NCBI GenBank assembly: GCA_934661715.1
Contig: CAKUJL010000002.1
Location: 1-24,579, forward strand
Origin: an uncultured Oscillospiraceae bacterium
GTDB lineage: Bacteria > Bacillota > Clostridia > Oscillospirales > Oscillospiraceae
Direction of reading: 5' to 3'
Length of the DNA stretch: 24,579 bases
Shown: positions 14,895-22,612 of the stretch, in pieces
Numbering within the stretch: position 1 is the first letter of the stretch
Layout of the letters: every line of letters begins with the position of its first letter
Made by a program: the position numbers and the translations under genes
Notes under the pieces: generated by a model
The model's database searches: none
What the model saw: the letters and a program-made list of their open reading frames with translations, nothing else
Told to the model about the DNA's origin: nothing

Positions 14895-15407
14895 ATGAAA
14901 GAAAACAAATTGGCCTACATCTGGAATCACTTGGAGGAAATTATCTTGGTTCCCTCCTTTATGATTTCCACGGCGCTTGTCTTTATCCAGGTTATCATGC
15001 GTTATATTTTCCACAATTCTCTGACCTGGTCTGAGGAACTGGTGCGTTACATTTACATTTGGCAGACCTGGATCGGTGTGAGCTATGCGGTTCAGACCGG
15101 CAGCCATCTGCGCATCACGATGATTCGTGACAGACTCCCTGCCAAGGGCCAGCAGGTCCTTGAGATCCTTGTTCGTATTATTTGGGTCGGCTTTGCGATC
15201 TTCATTGCTTATCAGGGCGTTCAGGCCGTGCAGATTATTCTGTCTTTCGGCCAGAAATCTTCCGCTCTGCGCGTTCCCATGCAGTTCTGCTATATGTCGA
15301 TTCCTGTTGGTATGATTTTAATGAGCATCCGCCTGATCGAGAAGACGGTCAAGGAGCTGCTTCATAAAGATAATTCCACCTCTCAGGAAGGAGGCGTTGC
15401 TGAATGA
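14895..15407 (+). CDS. dctQ: TRAP transporter small permease (DctQ family)
   Basis: A 170-residue membrane protein with four predicted helices (about 13-33, 50-68, 84-108 and 130-150) and the DctQ signature RYIFHNSLTWSEELVRYIYI followed by WQTWIGVSYAV. It is the small membrane subunit that joins the large permease to the binding protein. The start follows AGGAAGGG with usual spacing. The stop overlaps the start of dctM by 4 bases (ATGA), so the two are translationally coupled, matching the fixed 1:1 complex. Confidence 0.93.
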   Translation: MKENKLAYIWNHLEEIILVPSFMISTALVFIQVIMRYIFHNSLTWSEELVRYIYIWQTWIGVSYAVQTGSHLRITMIRDRLPAKGQQVLEILVRIIWVGFAIFIAYQGVQAVQIILSFGQKSSALRVPMQFCYMSIPVGMILMSIRLIEKTVKELLHKDNSTSQEGGVAE

Positions 15408-16681
15408 ATATCGCAATGCTCTTTGGCATCTTCTTTGTCCTTGTTATGCTCAGTGTGCCGATCGGCGTTTCACTCGGCCTCGCTACCTCCGTTACCATTA
15501 TTCTTACCTCTGACATCGCTCCCGTGCTGGTTGCGCAGAAGGCATTCACGGGTCTTGATACGTTCACGCTCCTGGCGATCCCCTTCTTCATGCTTGCCGG
15601 TAACCTGATGGCCTACGGCGGCATTGCGCGCCGTATTGTCAAGCTGGCCGACGCGGCAGTCGGCAAGTACACCGGCGGTCTCGGCATGGCTACCGTTATC
15701 GGCTGCATGTTCTTTGCGGCGATTTCCGGTTCCGGCCCGGCCACGGTCGTTGCCATGGGCGCGATCATGATCCCTGAAATGGTCAAGCGCGGCTACGACA
15801 AGGGCTTCGCCACCGGTCTGACGGCAACGGCCGGTACGATCGGCGTTATCATCCCGCCCTCCATTCCCTTCGTTATTTACGGTGTTGCTTCCGGTACGTC
15901 CGTCGGAGACCTGTTCAAGGGCGGCTTTATTCCTGGTTTCCTGATTGGCTTTGCACTGATGCTCGTCAGTTATCTGATTTCCAAAAAGCGCAGCTACAAG
16001 GGTATGGTCCGCGAGAAGAACGATGAGAGCTTTATGTCCGTCCTGATGGACTGCCTGCCGGCGATCATGGCTCCGGTCATCATCCTCGGCGGTATCTACG
16101 CTGGTATCTTCACGCCGACCGAAGCGGCAGTTGTCGGTTCTGTCTACGCGCTGATTGTCGGAAAGTTCGTTTACCATGAGCTGGATTGGAAGACGATCGT
16201 CGACGCTTATAAGAGCACGGCGGATACCAACGGTATGACCGGTCTGGCACTCGGCTTCTCGATGGCGTTTGCTTCCTATCTGACGATGGAGCAGATCCCG
16301 ACCAAGATCGCCAACTATCTGCTCTCTGCAATCTCGGCTGATTGGCTGCTGATCCTCATGATGCTGATCGTTCTGCTGATCTTCGGCCTGTTCGTCGATA
16401 ACATCTCCTCCTGCCTGATCCTCACGCCGGTGTTCCTGCCGGTTGCGACCCGTCTGGGCATGAGTCCTGTCCACTTCGGTATCATGATGACGGTTGCTTT
16501 GGCGATCGGCTTCGTTACGCCTCCTTACGGCGTTAACCTGTTCGTTGCTTCCTCCGTTTCCAAGATGAAGATCGAAGAGGTGTCCAAATCTGCGATTCCG
16601 TTTATTATTGCAATGCTGGTCTGCCTGTTGCTGATCGCTTACATTCCCGGAATCTCTATGCTGCTGGTAAATCTCCTTTAA
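15404..16681 (+). CDS. dctM: TRAP transporter large permease (DctM family)
   Basis: A 425-residue membrane protein with about 11-12 helices, the ion-coupled translocating subunit. Typical DctM motifs are visible: LAIPFFMLAGNLM, FFAAISGSGPATVVAMG, GVIIPPSIPFVIYG, GIFTPTEAAVVGSVYAL and VTPPYGVNLFV. Overlap with dctQ and full length indicate an intact tripartite system together with dctP. Substrates of TRAP systems are generally organic acids or related anions; in this context an amino-acid-derived acid or acyl-amino acid is plausible but unproven. Confidence 0.94.
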   Translation: MNIAMLFGIFFVLVMLSVPIGVSLGLATSVTIILTSDIAPVLVAQKAFTGLDTFTLLAIPFFMLAGNLMAYGGIARRIVKLADAAVGKYTGGLGMATVIGCMFFAAISGSGPATVVAMGAIMIPEMVKRGYDKGFATGLTATAGTIGVIIPPSIPFVIYGVASGTSVGDLFKGGFIPGFLIGFALMLVSYLISKKRSYKGMVREKNDESFMSVLMDCLPAIMAPVIILGGIYAGIFTPTEAAVVGSVYALIVGKFVYHELDWKTIVDAYKSTADTNGMTGLALGFSMAFASYLTMEQIPTKIANYLLSAISADWLLILMMLIVLLIFGLFVDNISSCLILTPVFLPVATRLGMSPVHFGIMMTVALAIGFVTPPYGVNLFVASSVSKMKIEEVSKSAIPFIIAMLVCLLLIAYIPGISMLLVNLL

Positions 16682-16712
16682 GGATGTTGTTCACCGGCGT
16701 GCAGTGAATTGT

Positions 16713-16757
16713 ACAGCATTGCCTGTGAACACAAATGAGGTTTACAGGCAATGCTGT
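16713..16757 (+). terminator. Perfect 14-bp hairpin after the TRAP operon
   Basis: ACAGCATTGCCTGT (16713-16726) pairs exactly with ACAGGCAATGCTGT (16744-16757) across a 17-base loop. No T-run follows, so termination is uncertain; it could be a processing or attenuation hairpin. The rest of 16682-16973 holds the next promoter and no gene. Confidence 0.5.
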
Positions 16758-16838
16758 TGCAATATGGAAAATGCTTTATTTTATAAGACTTTTTGTGCGT
16801 GATGCTTCAATTTTTACAATGCAAAATCTGCCGCATCG

Positions 16839-16844
16839 TATAAT
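16839..16844 (+). promoter_or_regulatory. Likely -10 box of the aminotransferase operon
   Basis: Consensus TATAAT; the best -35 (TTTACA 16813-16818) is 20 bases away, too far for a good promoter, so activation or a weak promoter is possible. Downstream, ACCGTTCA is perfectly repeated in tandem (16907-16922). Confidence 0.45.
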
Positions 16845-16973
16845 ATGATAACAGGTTTTATAAGGTTTCCATTTTCCGACGCGGCGCGGATTGTGCCGCA
16901 TTTCATACCGTTCAACCGTTCACAAATCAGACAACCGTAAAACCACAAGAATAAAGAAAAGGAGAAATGGATC

Positions 16974-18263
16974 ATGATGACACAGAATGAAAGATCACAG
17001 GCAACCGTGCCGCCGATGGCATTACACAGCGCCACGACGCCCTGTGTTGTAAAGGGCGAGGGCTGCTATCTGTACACGGAGGATGGCCGGAAGATTCTGG
17101 ATATGGCATCCGGTATCGCGGTAAACGCGCTGGGCCACTGCCATCCGAAGGTAGTGGAGGCAATCGAGAAGCAGGTGCATACGCTGATCCACGCAGGCCA
17201 CAACGTGCTGTATTATGAGCCGTACGTGACGCTGACGGAGAAGCTGGTGCATGCGACGGGCGACAAGTACAAGCTGTACTTCTCGAACTCCGGCGCGGAG
17301 GCGAACGAGGGCGCGATGAAGCTGGCGAAGTACGCCACGCACCGTCCGGTCATCATCTCGATGAAGAACGCGTTCCACGGCCGTACGATGGCGACGGCGA
17401 CGATCACGACGTCGAACGCGAACTATCGCAAGTACTATGAGCCGATGATGCCGAGCGTGTACTTTGCGGAGTATCCGTACCTGTTCCGTACTCCGTACAA
17501 GATGGAGGACGGCAAGTGCCCGAAGGAGTACTTCACGCAGTTTGACGATATTTTCAAGAAGATCGTGGATCCCTCGATGGTGGCGGCGATCATGATGGAG
17601 CCGATTCAGGGCGAGGGCGGCTATGTGGTGCCCCCGATCGAGTGGCTGAAGTATGTGCGTGAGATCTGCGACAAGCACGGGATCATGCTGATCTTCGACG
17701 AGGTGCAGTCCGGCTTTGGCCGTACGGGTAACCTGTATGCATGGCAGACGTTCGGCGTGGAGCCCGACATCTTCACGTCGGCGAAGGGCATTGCGGGCGG
17801 TATGCCGCTGAGCGCAGTGTTCGGCAAGAAGGAGATCATGGACAAGTGGGCGGCCGGTGCACACGGCGGCACGTTCGGCGGCAACCCGGTGTCCTGCGCG
17901 GCGTCTATTGCAGTTCTGGATGAGCTGTATGAGGGCGGCGTGCTGGAGAACTGCCGCAAGATGGGCGAGGTTGTGCGTGCGAAGATGCACGATCTGCAGA
18001 AGAAGTATCCTGTGATCGGCGATGTGCGCGGCGTTGGCCTGATGAACGCGATGGAGTTCGTCAAGACCGAGGACAACGCGCCCGACGGCGCGCTGTGCGC
18101 GAAGGTGCAGGCAGAGGCGCTCAAGCGCGACCTGTTCCTGCTCAACTGCGGTGCAGACCACAACAACATTCGTCTGATTCCGCCTCTGAACGTGGATGAG
18201 GAGACGATTAACAAGGTGTTTGATATTCTCGACGCGGCGATTGACGCAGCGCTCAAGGCCTAA
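16974..18263 (+). CDS. Class III (omega-amino acid) PLP aminotransferase, GABA-transaminase-like
   Basis: A 429-residue fold-type I aminotransferase. The PLP lysine is K271 (TSAKGIAGG); the cofactor Asp is D242 (LIFDEVQSGFGR); SNSGAEANE (104-112) and MEPIQGEGGY are typical of class III. HGGTFGGNPVSCAA resembles GabT-type enzymes. Members move an amino group from a terminal amine (GABA, beta-alanine, 5-aminovalerate, ornithine) to a 2-keto acid, forming a semialdehyde. The next gene, 23 bases on, is an aldehyde dehydrogenase of the CoA-acylating type, which fits. ATG 16974 is 9 bases from GGAG; a second ATG follows at 16977. Codon choice strongly favours G-ending triplets (ACG, GCG, CTG), unlike its neighbour. 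Confidence 0.9.
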   Translation: MMTQNERSQATVPPMALHSATTPCVVKGEGCYLYTEDGRKILDMASGIAVNALGHCHPKVVEAIEKQVHTLIHAGHNVLYYEPYVTLTEKLVHATGDKYKLYFSNSGAEANEGAMKLAKYATHRPVIISMKNAFHGRTMATATITTSNANYRKYYEPMMPSVYFAEYPYLFRTPYKMEDGKCPKEYFTQFDDIFKKIVDPSMVAAIMMEPIQGEGGYVVPPIEWLKYVREICDKHGIMLIFDEVQSGFGRTGNLYAWQTFGVEPDIFTSAKGIAGGMPLSAVFGKKEIMDKWAAGAHGGTFGGNPVSCAASIAVLDELYEGGVLENCRKMGEVVRAKMHDLQKKYPVIGDVRGVGLMNAMEFVKTEDNAPDGALCAKVQAEALKRDLFLLNCGADHNNIRLIPPLNVDEETINKVFDILDAAIDAALKA

Positions 18264-18286
18264 TTTTAAGACGGAGGAAAAGAGCA

Positions 18287-19654
18287 ATGGAAGCAAAAGA
18301 GTATTTGGAACAGCTTGTCGCCAACGCGCGAGTAGCGCAGGCAGAGTTTGAGACCTATCCTCAGGAGAAGGTAGACGCAGCCTGCCGTGCAGTGTGCAAG
18401 GCTGTGTATGACAACGCCGATATGCTGGCTCACATGGCCGTCGACGAGACCCGTATGGGCCGCTACGACAGCAAGATCGCCAAGTGCCGCAACAAGTCCA
18501 AGACCGTTTGGCTGGGCATGAAGGGCAAGAAGAGCCGCGGCATCATCGACTGGGATGAAGACACCCAGATCGCCAAGGTCGCCAAGCCCATCGGCGTCAT
18601 CGGTTCCGTCACCCCGACCACGAACCCGGTCATCACCGTCATGCACAACTCCGCCTGCGCGATGAAGTGCGGCAACGCCATCATCATCTGCCCGCATCCC
18701 CGCGCCAAGGGCGTCGGCGTCAAGACTGTTGAGCTGATGAACGCTGAGCTCGAAAAGCTCGGCATGCCCAAGAACCTGATCCAGATCATCCCCGAGCCCA
18801 CCATGCAGCTCTCTGCCGGCCTGATGAGCGCTGTGGATCTGTGCATCTGCACCGGCGGCCCGAGCATGGTCAAGGCTGCCTACTCCAGCGGCAAGCCGGC
18901 CATCGGCGTCGGCCAGGGCAACGTTCAGGTCATGATCGACCGCGACGTCGACCTGAAGGAAGTGGTCGAGATGGTCATCACCGGCCGTACCTTCGATAAC
19001 GGCGTTCTGTGCACCTGCGAGCAGAACATGATCGTCCCCAAGGAAAAGCGCGCTGAGGCCATCGAGTATGCCAAAGAAGCCGGCGCTTACGTCATCGACG
19101 ACGAGAAAGATGCCGAGATCCTGCGCGAGACCATGTTCCCCAACGGCGCGCTGAACAAGAACATCGTCGGCGCTTCCCCCGCTGCCATCGGCAAGATGGC
19201 CGGCCTGCCGGTGCCCGAGGATGCCCGCGTGATCCTCTGCCGCACGAAGGGCGTTGCCTATGACGACGTTCTGGCCAAGGAGAAGCTCTGCCCCGTGCTG
19301 GCTCTGTTCGACTACGACAAGTGGGAAGACGCTGTTGAGATTGCCCGCGCGAACCTCAACATGGAAGGCGCTGGCCACAGCTGCGTGATCCACTCCAACA
19401 CCAAGGAGCACATTGAATATGTCCCGACCCGCGTGAACGTTTCCCGTTACGGCGTCAACCAGGTTGGCGGCACGGGCCTCGGCGGTGCGATGGACAACGG
19501 CCTGAACCCGACCACGACCCTCGGCTGCGGCACCTGGGGCGGCAACAGCATCAGCGAGAACATCTACTATCACAACCTGATGAACGTCTCCCGCATCTCC
19601 TACAAGATCAAGAACAAGAAGTTCCCCACCGACGAAGAGATCTGGGCTGAGTAA
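18287..19654 (+). CDS. CoA-acylating aldehyde dehydrogenase (succinate-semialdehyde dehydrogenase SucD-like)
   Basis: A 455-residue aldehyde dehydrogenase of the acylating branch. The nucleophile is C242 in RTFDNGVLCTCEQN. The N-terminal half has TPTTNPVITVMHNSACAMKC and the IIICPHPRAKG segment, seen in SucD/EutE/AdhE-type enzymes. The reaction is semialdehyde + CoA + NAD(P)+ to acyl-CoA. Following a GabT-like aminotransferase, succinic semialdehyde to succinyl-CoA (from GABA) or an analogue of other chain length is the natural reading; chain length cannot be told. AGACGGAGG precedes ATG 18287. Codons favour C-ending triplets (ACC, GCC, ATC). A strong terminator follows at 19784. Confidence 0.88.
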   Translation: MEAKEYLEQLVANARVAQAEFETYPQEKVDAACRAVCKAVYDNADMLAHMAVDETRMGRYDSKIAKCRNKSKTVWLGMKGKKSRGIIDWDEDTQIAKVAKPIGVIGSVTPTTNPVITVMHNSACAMKCGNAIIICPHPRAKGVGVKTVELMNAELEKLGMPKNLIQIIPEPTMQLSAGLMSAVDLCICTGGPSMVKAAYSSGKPAIGVGQGNVQVMIDRDVDLKEVVEMVITGRTFDNGVLCTCEQNMIVPKEKRAEAIEYAKEAGAYVIDDEKDAEILRETMFPNGALNKNIVGASPAAIGKMAGLPVPEDARVILCRTKGVAYDDVLAKEKLCPVLALFDYDKWEDAVEIARANLNMEGAGHSCVIHSNTKEHIEYVPTRVNVSRYGVNQVGGTGLGGAMDNGLNPTTTLGCGTWGGNSISENIYYHNLMNVSRISYKIKNKKFPTDEEIWAE

Positions 19655-19783
19655 TTTACTTAGCTCTGGTAATTAGGTCGAGCTGTTATAAACATCCTCT
19701 CACGGTTTTTCTTGCCATTTAAATTCTCTCATTGATCTGGTATTTCATATGCATTACAGCAATCGTCTAATTCACCAGTTTTA

Positions 19784-19823
19784 ATGTAATAAAAGCCCGA
19801 CATTAGTCGGGCTTTTATTACAT
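19784..19823 (+). terminator. Strong intrinsic terminator after the aldehyde dehydrogenase
   Basis: A perfect 18-bp stem (19784-19801 with 19806-19823; core AAAAGCCCGAC) with loop ATTA. The right arm carries TTTTATTA, and the structure is nearly symmetrical, so it can work in both directions. Between 19655 and 19783 I see no gene or clear signal. Confidence 0.85.
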
Positions 19824-19916
19824 ACGCAGACAGCAAGCAGCTACGGAAAGCGGTTTTGAGGATCGATGGTGCAGAGGCGTGGAGAGCCAACACCATTCGA
19901 AAAGTGGAGGAAATGT

Positions 19917-20879
19917 ATGAATACAGGCGTCGTTTTTATTCAGGTCGTCATCCTTACTATCATGATGGCAATCGGGTTTGTTCTTGGCAAGATCGGCTAT
20001 TTGAAAAAAGAGCATTCCGATTTGCTGACGCGCCTACTTCTGGATCTCTTTTTCCCGTGCAGTGTGCTTGCGTCGGCGAGCAACAGCTACGATACGGGAA
20101 GCATTGGCCAGACCATGCTGATTGTTTTCGTGTATTTTGCCATGTTGATCCTTTTTACCGGATTGGCACGTATCCTTGCGTGGATGCTTCGGATGAACGA
20201 GGACGATATGCTCGTATTTACCCGTAGCATAGGCTATCCGAATAACGGATTTATGGGTCTTCCGCTTTGCACTGCGGTGTTTGGCGCGCAGGGAACGCTG
20301 TGGGCGTCTTTATCGGTTCCCGGTACGACGATTTACATGTTTACGATTCTGATGCTCTGCTTCTCCAGAGAGGAAAAGGGAAACCTTACCAAGCAGATCA
20401 AGAGTTTGATCAACCCAATGAATCTGTCGGCGATCGTTATGATTGTGATGCTGGCGACGAGATGGAAGCTTCCGTCTTTCCTTACGCAGGTTTGCAGCAG
20501 TCTCGGCAACTGTGTCGCTCCGGTTGCGATGCTGGTTGTGGGCTATCTGCTCTCGGAGAACCCGCTGGCGGACGCATTGAAAGAGTTCCGACTGTATTTG
20601 ATTACGATTCTGCGCAACATTGTCTGTCCCCTGATCGGGGCGGTGCTGCTGCGTTTTTCGGGATGGGATCGGAATATGTGTATGTGCCTGGTCATGGTTA
20701 TGGGATGCAGCGTCGCAAGCTCTGTGAGTATCTTTGCCGCGCGGTATGACCGCTCGCCGAAGTTTGCCAGCCAGAGCATGCTCCAGTCGAGCCTGTTGCT
20801 TCCGCTTACGATGCCCTTTGTCATGGTTCTGGCGGAAAAAATTCTACAATATGCGAAGAATATGCCGTGTCTGTCTTGA
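19917..20879 (+). CDS. AEC (auxin efflux carrier) family transporter
   Basis: A 320-residue membrane protein with about ten helices. The N-terminal signature MMAIGFVLGKIGYLKKEHSD and the LTRLLLDLFFPCSVLAS helix are characteristic of the Mem_trans/AEC family (bacterial YwkB/MleP-like permeases). These carry organic acids such as malate, malonate or amino-acid-derived acids. GTGGAGG sits 6 bases before ATG 19917; the longer frame from 19866 lacks a ribosome site. It lies 64 bases upstream of the CoA-transferase-like gene with no terminator between, so co-transcription is likely. A role in exporting an acidic end product or importing a precursor is inference. Confidence 0.86.
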   Translation: MNTGVVFIQVVILTIMMAIGFVLGKIGYLKKEHSDLLTRLLLDLFFPCSVLASASNSYDTGSIGQTMLIVFVYFAMLILFTGLARILAWMLRMNEDDMLVFTRSIGYPNNGFMGLPLCTAVFGAQGTLWASLSVPGTTIYMFTILMLCFSREEKGNLTKQIKSLINPMNLSAIVMIVMLATRWKLPSFLTQVCSSLGNCVAPVAMLVVGYLLSENPLADALKEFRLYLITILRNIVCPLIGAVLLRFSGWDRNMCMCLVMVMGCSVASSVSIFAARYDRSPKFASQSMLQSSLLLPLTMPFVMVLAEKILQYAKNMPCLS

Positions 20880-20943
20880 AATATGGATACAGGCAGATTA
20901 AAATAATTACAATCACTCTATAACATTTGCAGGAGATAACAAT

Positions 20944-22266
20944 ATGGATACTACACTGAAAGCAAAATTTGTTACGCCTGAGGTTGCCGTGCAGTCGGTG
21001 CAGTCCGGAGACTGGGTTGACTACGGCTTCGGAGCAGGCTTTCCCGAGTTGCTGGACAAGGCGCTTGCCGCGCGTAAGGGCGAGGTCAAGGACGTCAAGG
21101 TTCGCGGCGGTCTTGTGATTCGTCCGCGTATTGAGATCGTGGAGAGCGATCCTGAGCAGGAGAGCTTTTCTTACTACAGCTGGCATATTGGCGATTATGA
21201 GCGCAAGCTTCAGACCCGTGGTCTCGTGAAGTTTATGCCTACAATCCTGCGCTCTCTGCCGTATCTTTACCGCGATAAGCACATCCGCTGCGATGTGGCG
21301 TTTGTTCCGGTTTCTGCTCCGGATGCGGAGGGTTACTGCGGCCTTGGTATTTCCAACTATGCATGGCGCACGATCTTCGAGAGCGCCCGCACGGTTATCT
21401 TTGAGATCAACGAGCACTATCCCAAGCTGCAGGGCGTGAACGGTTCTCACCGTGTTCACCTCTCAGAGGCGGACTATGTTGTTGAGGGCACACATGAACC
21501 GCTGCCCGTACGCTCCTACCGCGATCCGAGCGAGACGGATATCGCCATCGCCAAGTTGGTCGTTGACCAGATCCCCAACGGCGCAGTGCTTTCCCTCGGC
21601 GTGGGCGGCGTACCCTACACGGTCGCAAAGATGCTCGCCGAGTCTGATAAGAAGGACCTTGGCTGCCACACCGGTACGATCAGTGACGCGTTTCTTGAGC
21701 TTTACAAGGCCGGCAAGCTGACCAACGCCCGCAAGGAGCTGGATACCGGCCTTTCCGCGTGGAACCTCGCCATGGGTTCTCAGGCGCTCTATGACTGGCT
21801 GGACGCCGAGCCGGGCACTTTCCATCCCGGCGATCTGGATTATATTCACTCCGTCGAGCGCATTTCTCAGCTGAGCAACGTCATCAGCATCAACGGCGGC
21901 GTGCAGCTTGACCTGATGGGGCAGGAAAACGCCGAGAGTGCCGGTACTCGCCAGCTCTCCGGCATTGGCGGCCAGATGGATTTTCTCGAGGGCGCATTCC
22001 GTTCCAAGGGCGGCAAGGGCTTTATCTGCATCAATTCTTCCCGCGTGACCAAGGACGGTGAGCGGAAGTCGAACATCATTGCGACAATTCCCGGCGGCAG
22101 CACGGTCAGCGCACCGCGCACGATGATCCAGTACGTGGCGACGGAGTATGGTGTGGTTTCACTTTCCGGCAAGACCCTGCGTGAGCGCGCAGAGGCGATG
22201 GCTTCGATTGCACACCCCGATTTCCGTGAGGAACTGCTCAAGTACGCGAGAGACACGTTCAAGTAA
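20944..22266 (+). CDS. Acetyl-CoA hydrolase/transferase family protein (4-hydroxybutyrate CoA-transferase-like)
   Basis: A 440-residue protein of the AbfT/Cat1/acetyl-CoA hydrolase family. It shows FVPVSAPDAEGYCGLGIS (120-137), the GVGGVP loop (219-224) and the oxyanion/CoA motif GIGGQMDFLEG (340-350). In characterised transferases (AbfT, AarC) the catalytic Glu lies about 94 residues before that motif, in an HTE-type sequence; here the place reads HTG (242-244). The segment before the CoA motif reads INGGVQLD (316-323), where I expect NSAIEVD. It may be a hydrolase or an atypical transferase. GGAG precedes ATG 20944. The context, with aldehyde dehydrogenase and aminotransferase upstream and an old yellow enzyme start downstream, suggests a role in CoA-ester fermentation. 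Confidence 0.85.
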   Translation: MDTTLKAKFVTPEVAVQSVQSGDWVDYGFGAGFPELLDKALAARKGEVKDVKVRGGLVIRPRIEIVESDPEQESFSYYSWHIGDYERKLQTRGLVKFMPTILRSLPYLYRDKHIRCDVAFVPVSAPDAEGYCGLGISNYAWRTIFESARTVIFEINEHYPKLQGVNGSHRVHLSEADYVVEGTHEPLPVRSYRDPSETDIAIAKLVVDQIPNGAVLSLGVGGVPYTVAKMLAESDKKDLGCHTGTISDAFLELYKAGKLTNARKELDTGLSAWNLAMGSQALYDWLDAEPGTFHPGDLDYIHSVERISQLSNVISINGGVQLDLMGQENAESAGTRQLSGIGGQMDFLEGAFRSKGGKGFICINSSRVTKDGERKSNIIATIPGGSTVSAPRTMIQYVATEYGVVSLSGKTLRERAEAMASIAHPDFREELLKYARDTFK

Positions 22267-22287
22267 GTAGTTGGATAGGAGAGCAGT

Positions 22288-22612
22288 GTGAATAAGCCAT
22301 TTCAACCGGCGGTGCTTGGCCCGCTTAACCTGAAAAACAGGACGGTACGTTCGGCTACCAACGAGCACTTGTCACAGCCGGACGGTCAGGTAACAAAGAT
22401 CTGGGCGGATACGCTTGTTGAGCTTGCAAAGAATGAGGTTGGGCTGATTATCTCCGGCCATTTCTGCGTGGATGCGTCCCAGCGTGCGGATGAGGGGCAG
22501 CCGGTTCTGGATGAAAAGACGGACCGGGAAATCCTCTGCTGCGCAGCAGACGGTGTGCATCAGTGTGGCGGTAAGATTCTGGCACAACTCAGTCACAGCG
22601 GCATCAAAGCCA
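22288..22612 (+). pseudogene. 5' fragment of an old-yellow-enzyme family NADH:flavin oxidoreductase
   Basis: GTG 22288, 6 bases after AGGAG, opens a frame starting 22 bases past the CoA-transferase-like gene. About 108 residues match the N-terminus of old yellow enzymes / 2-enoate reductases: LGPLNLKNRTVRSAT (10-24), VGLIISGH (51-58) and GGKILAQLSHSG (94-105). From about 22610 the frame is the antisense of the SLH-protein gene and homology ends. About 250 residues or more of the flavin barrel are missing. The full gene would be expected to reduce an enoate or enoyl-type double bond. The truncation coincides exactly with the truncation of the opposing gene. Confidence 0.75.

Noticed and set aside
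17022..19573. Long minus-strand frames opposite the aminotransferase and aldehyde dehydrogenase
   Set aside because: H/R- or A/D/G-rich products typical of antisense frames in GC-rich genes; no start signals.
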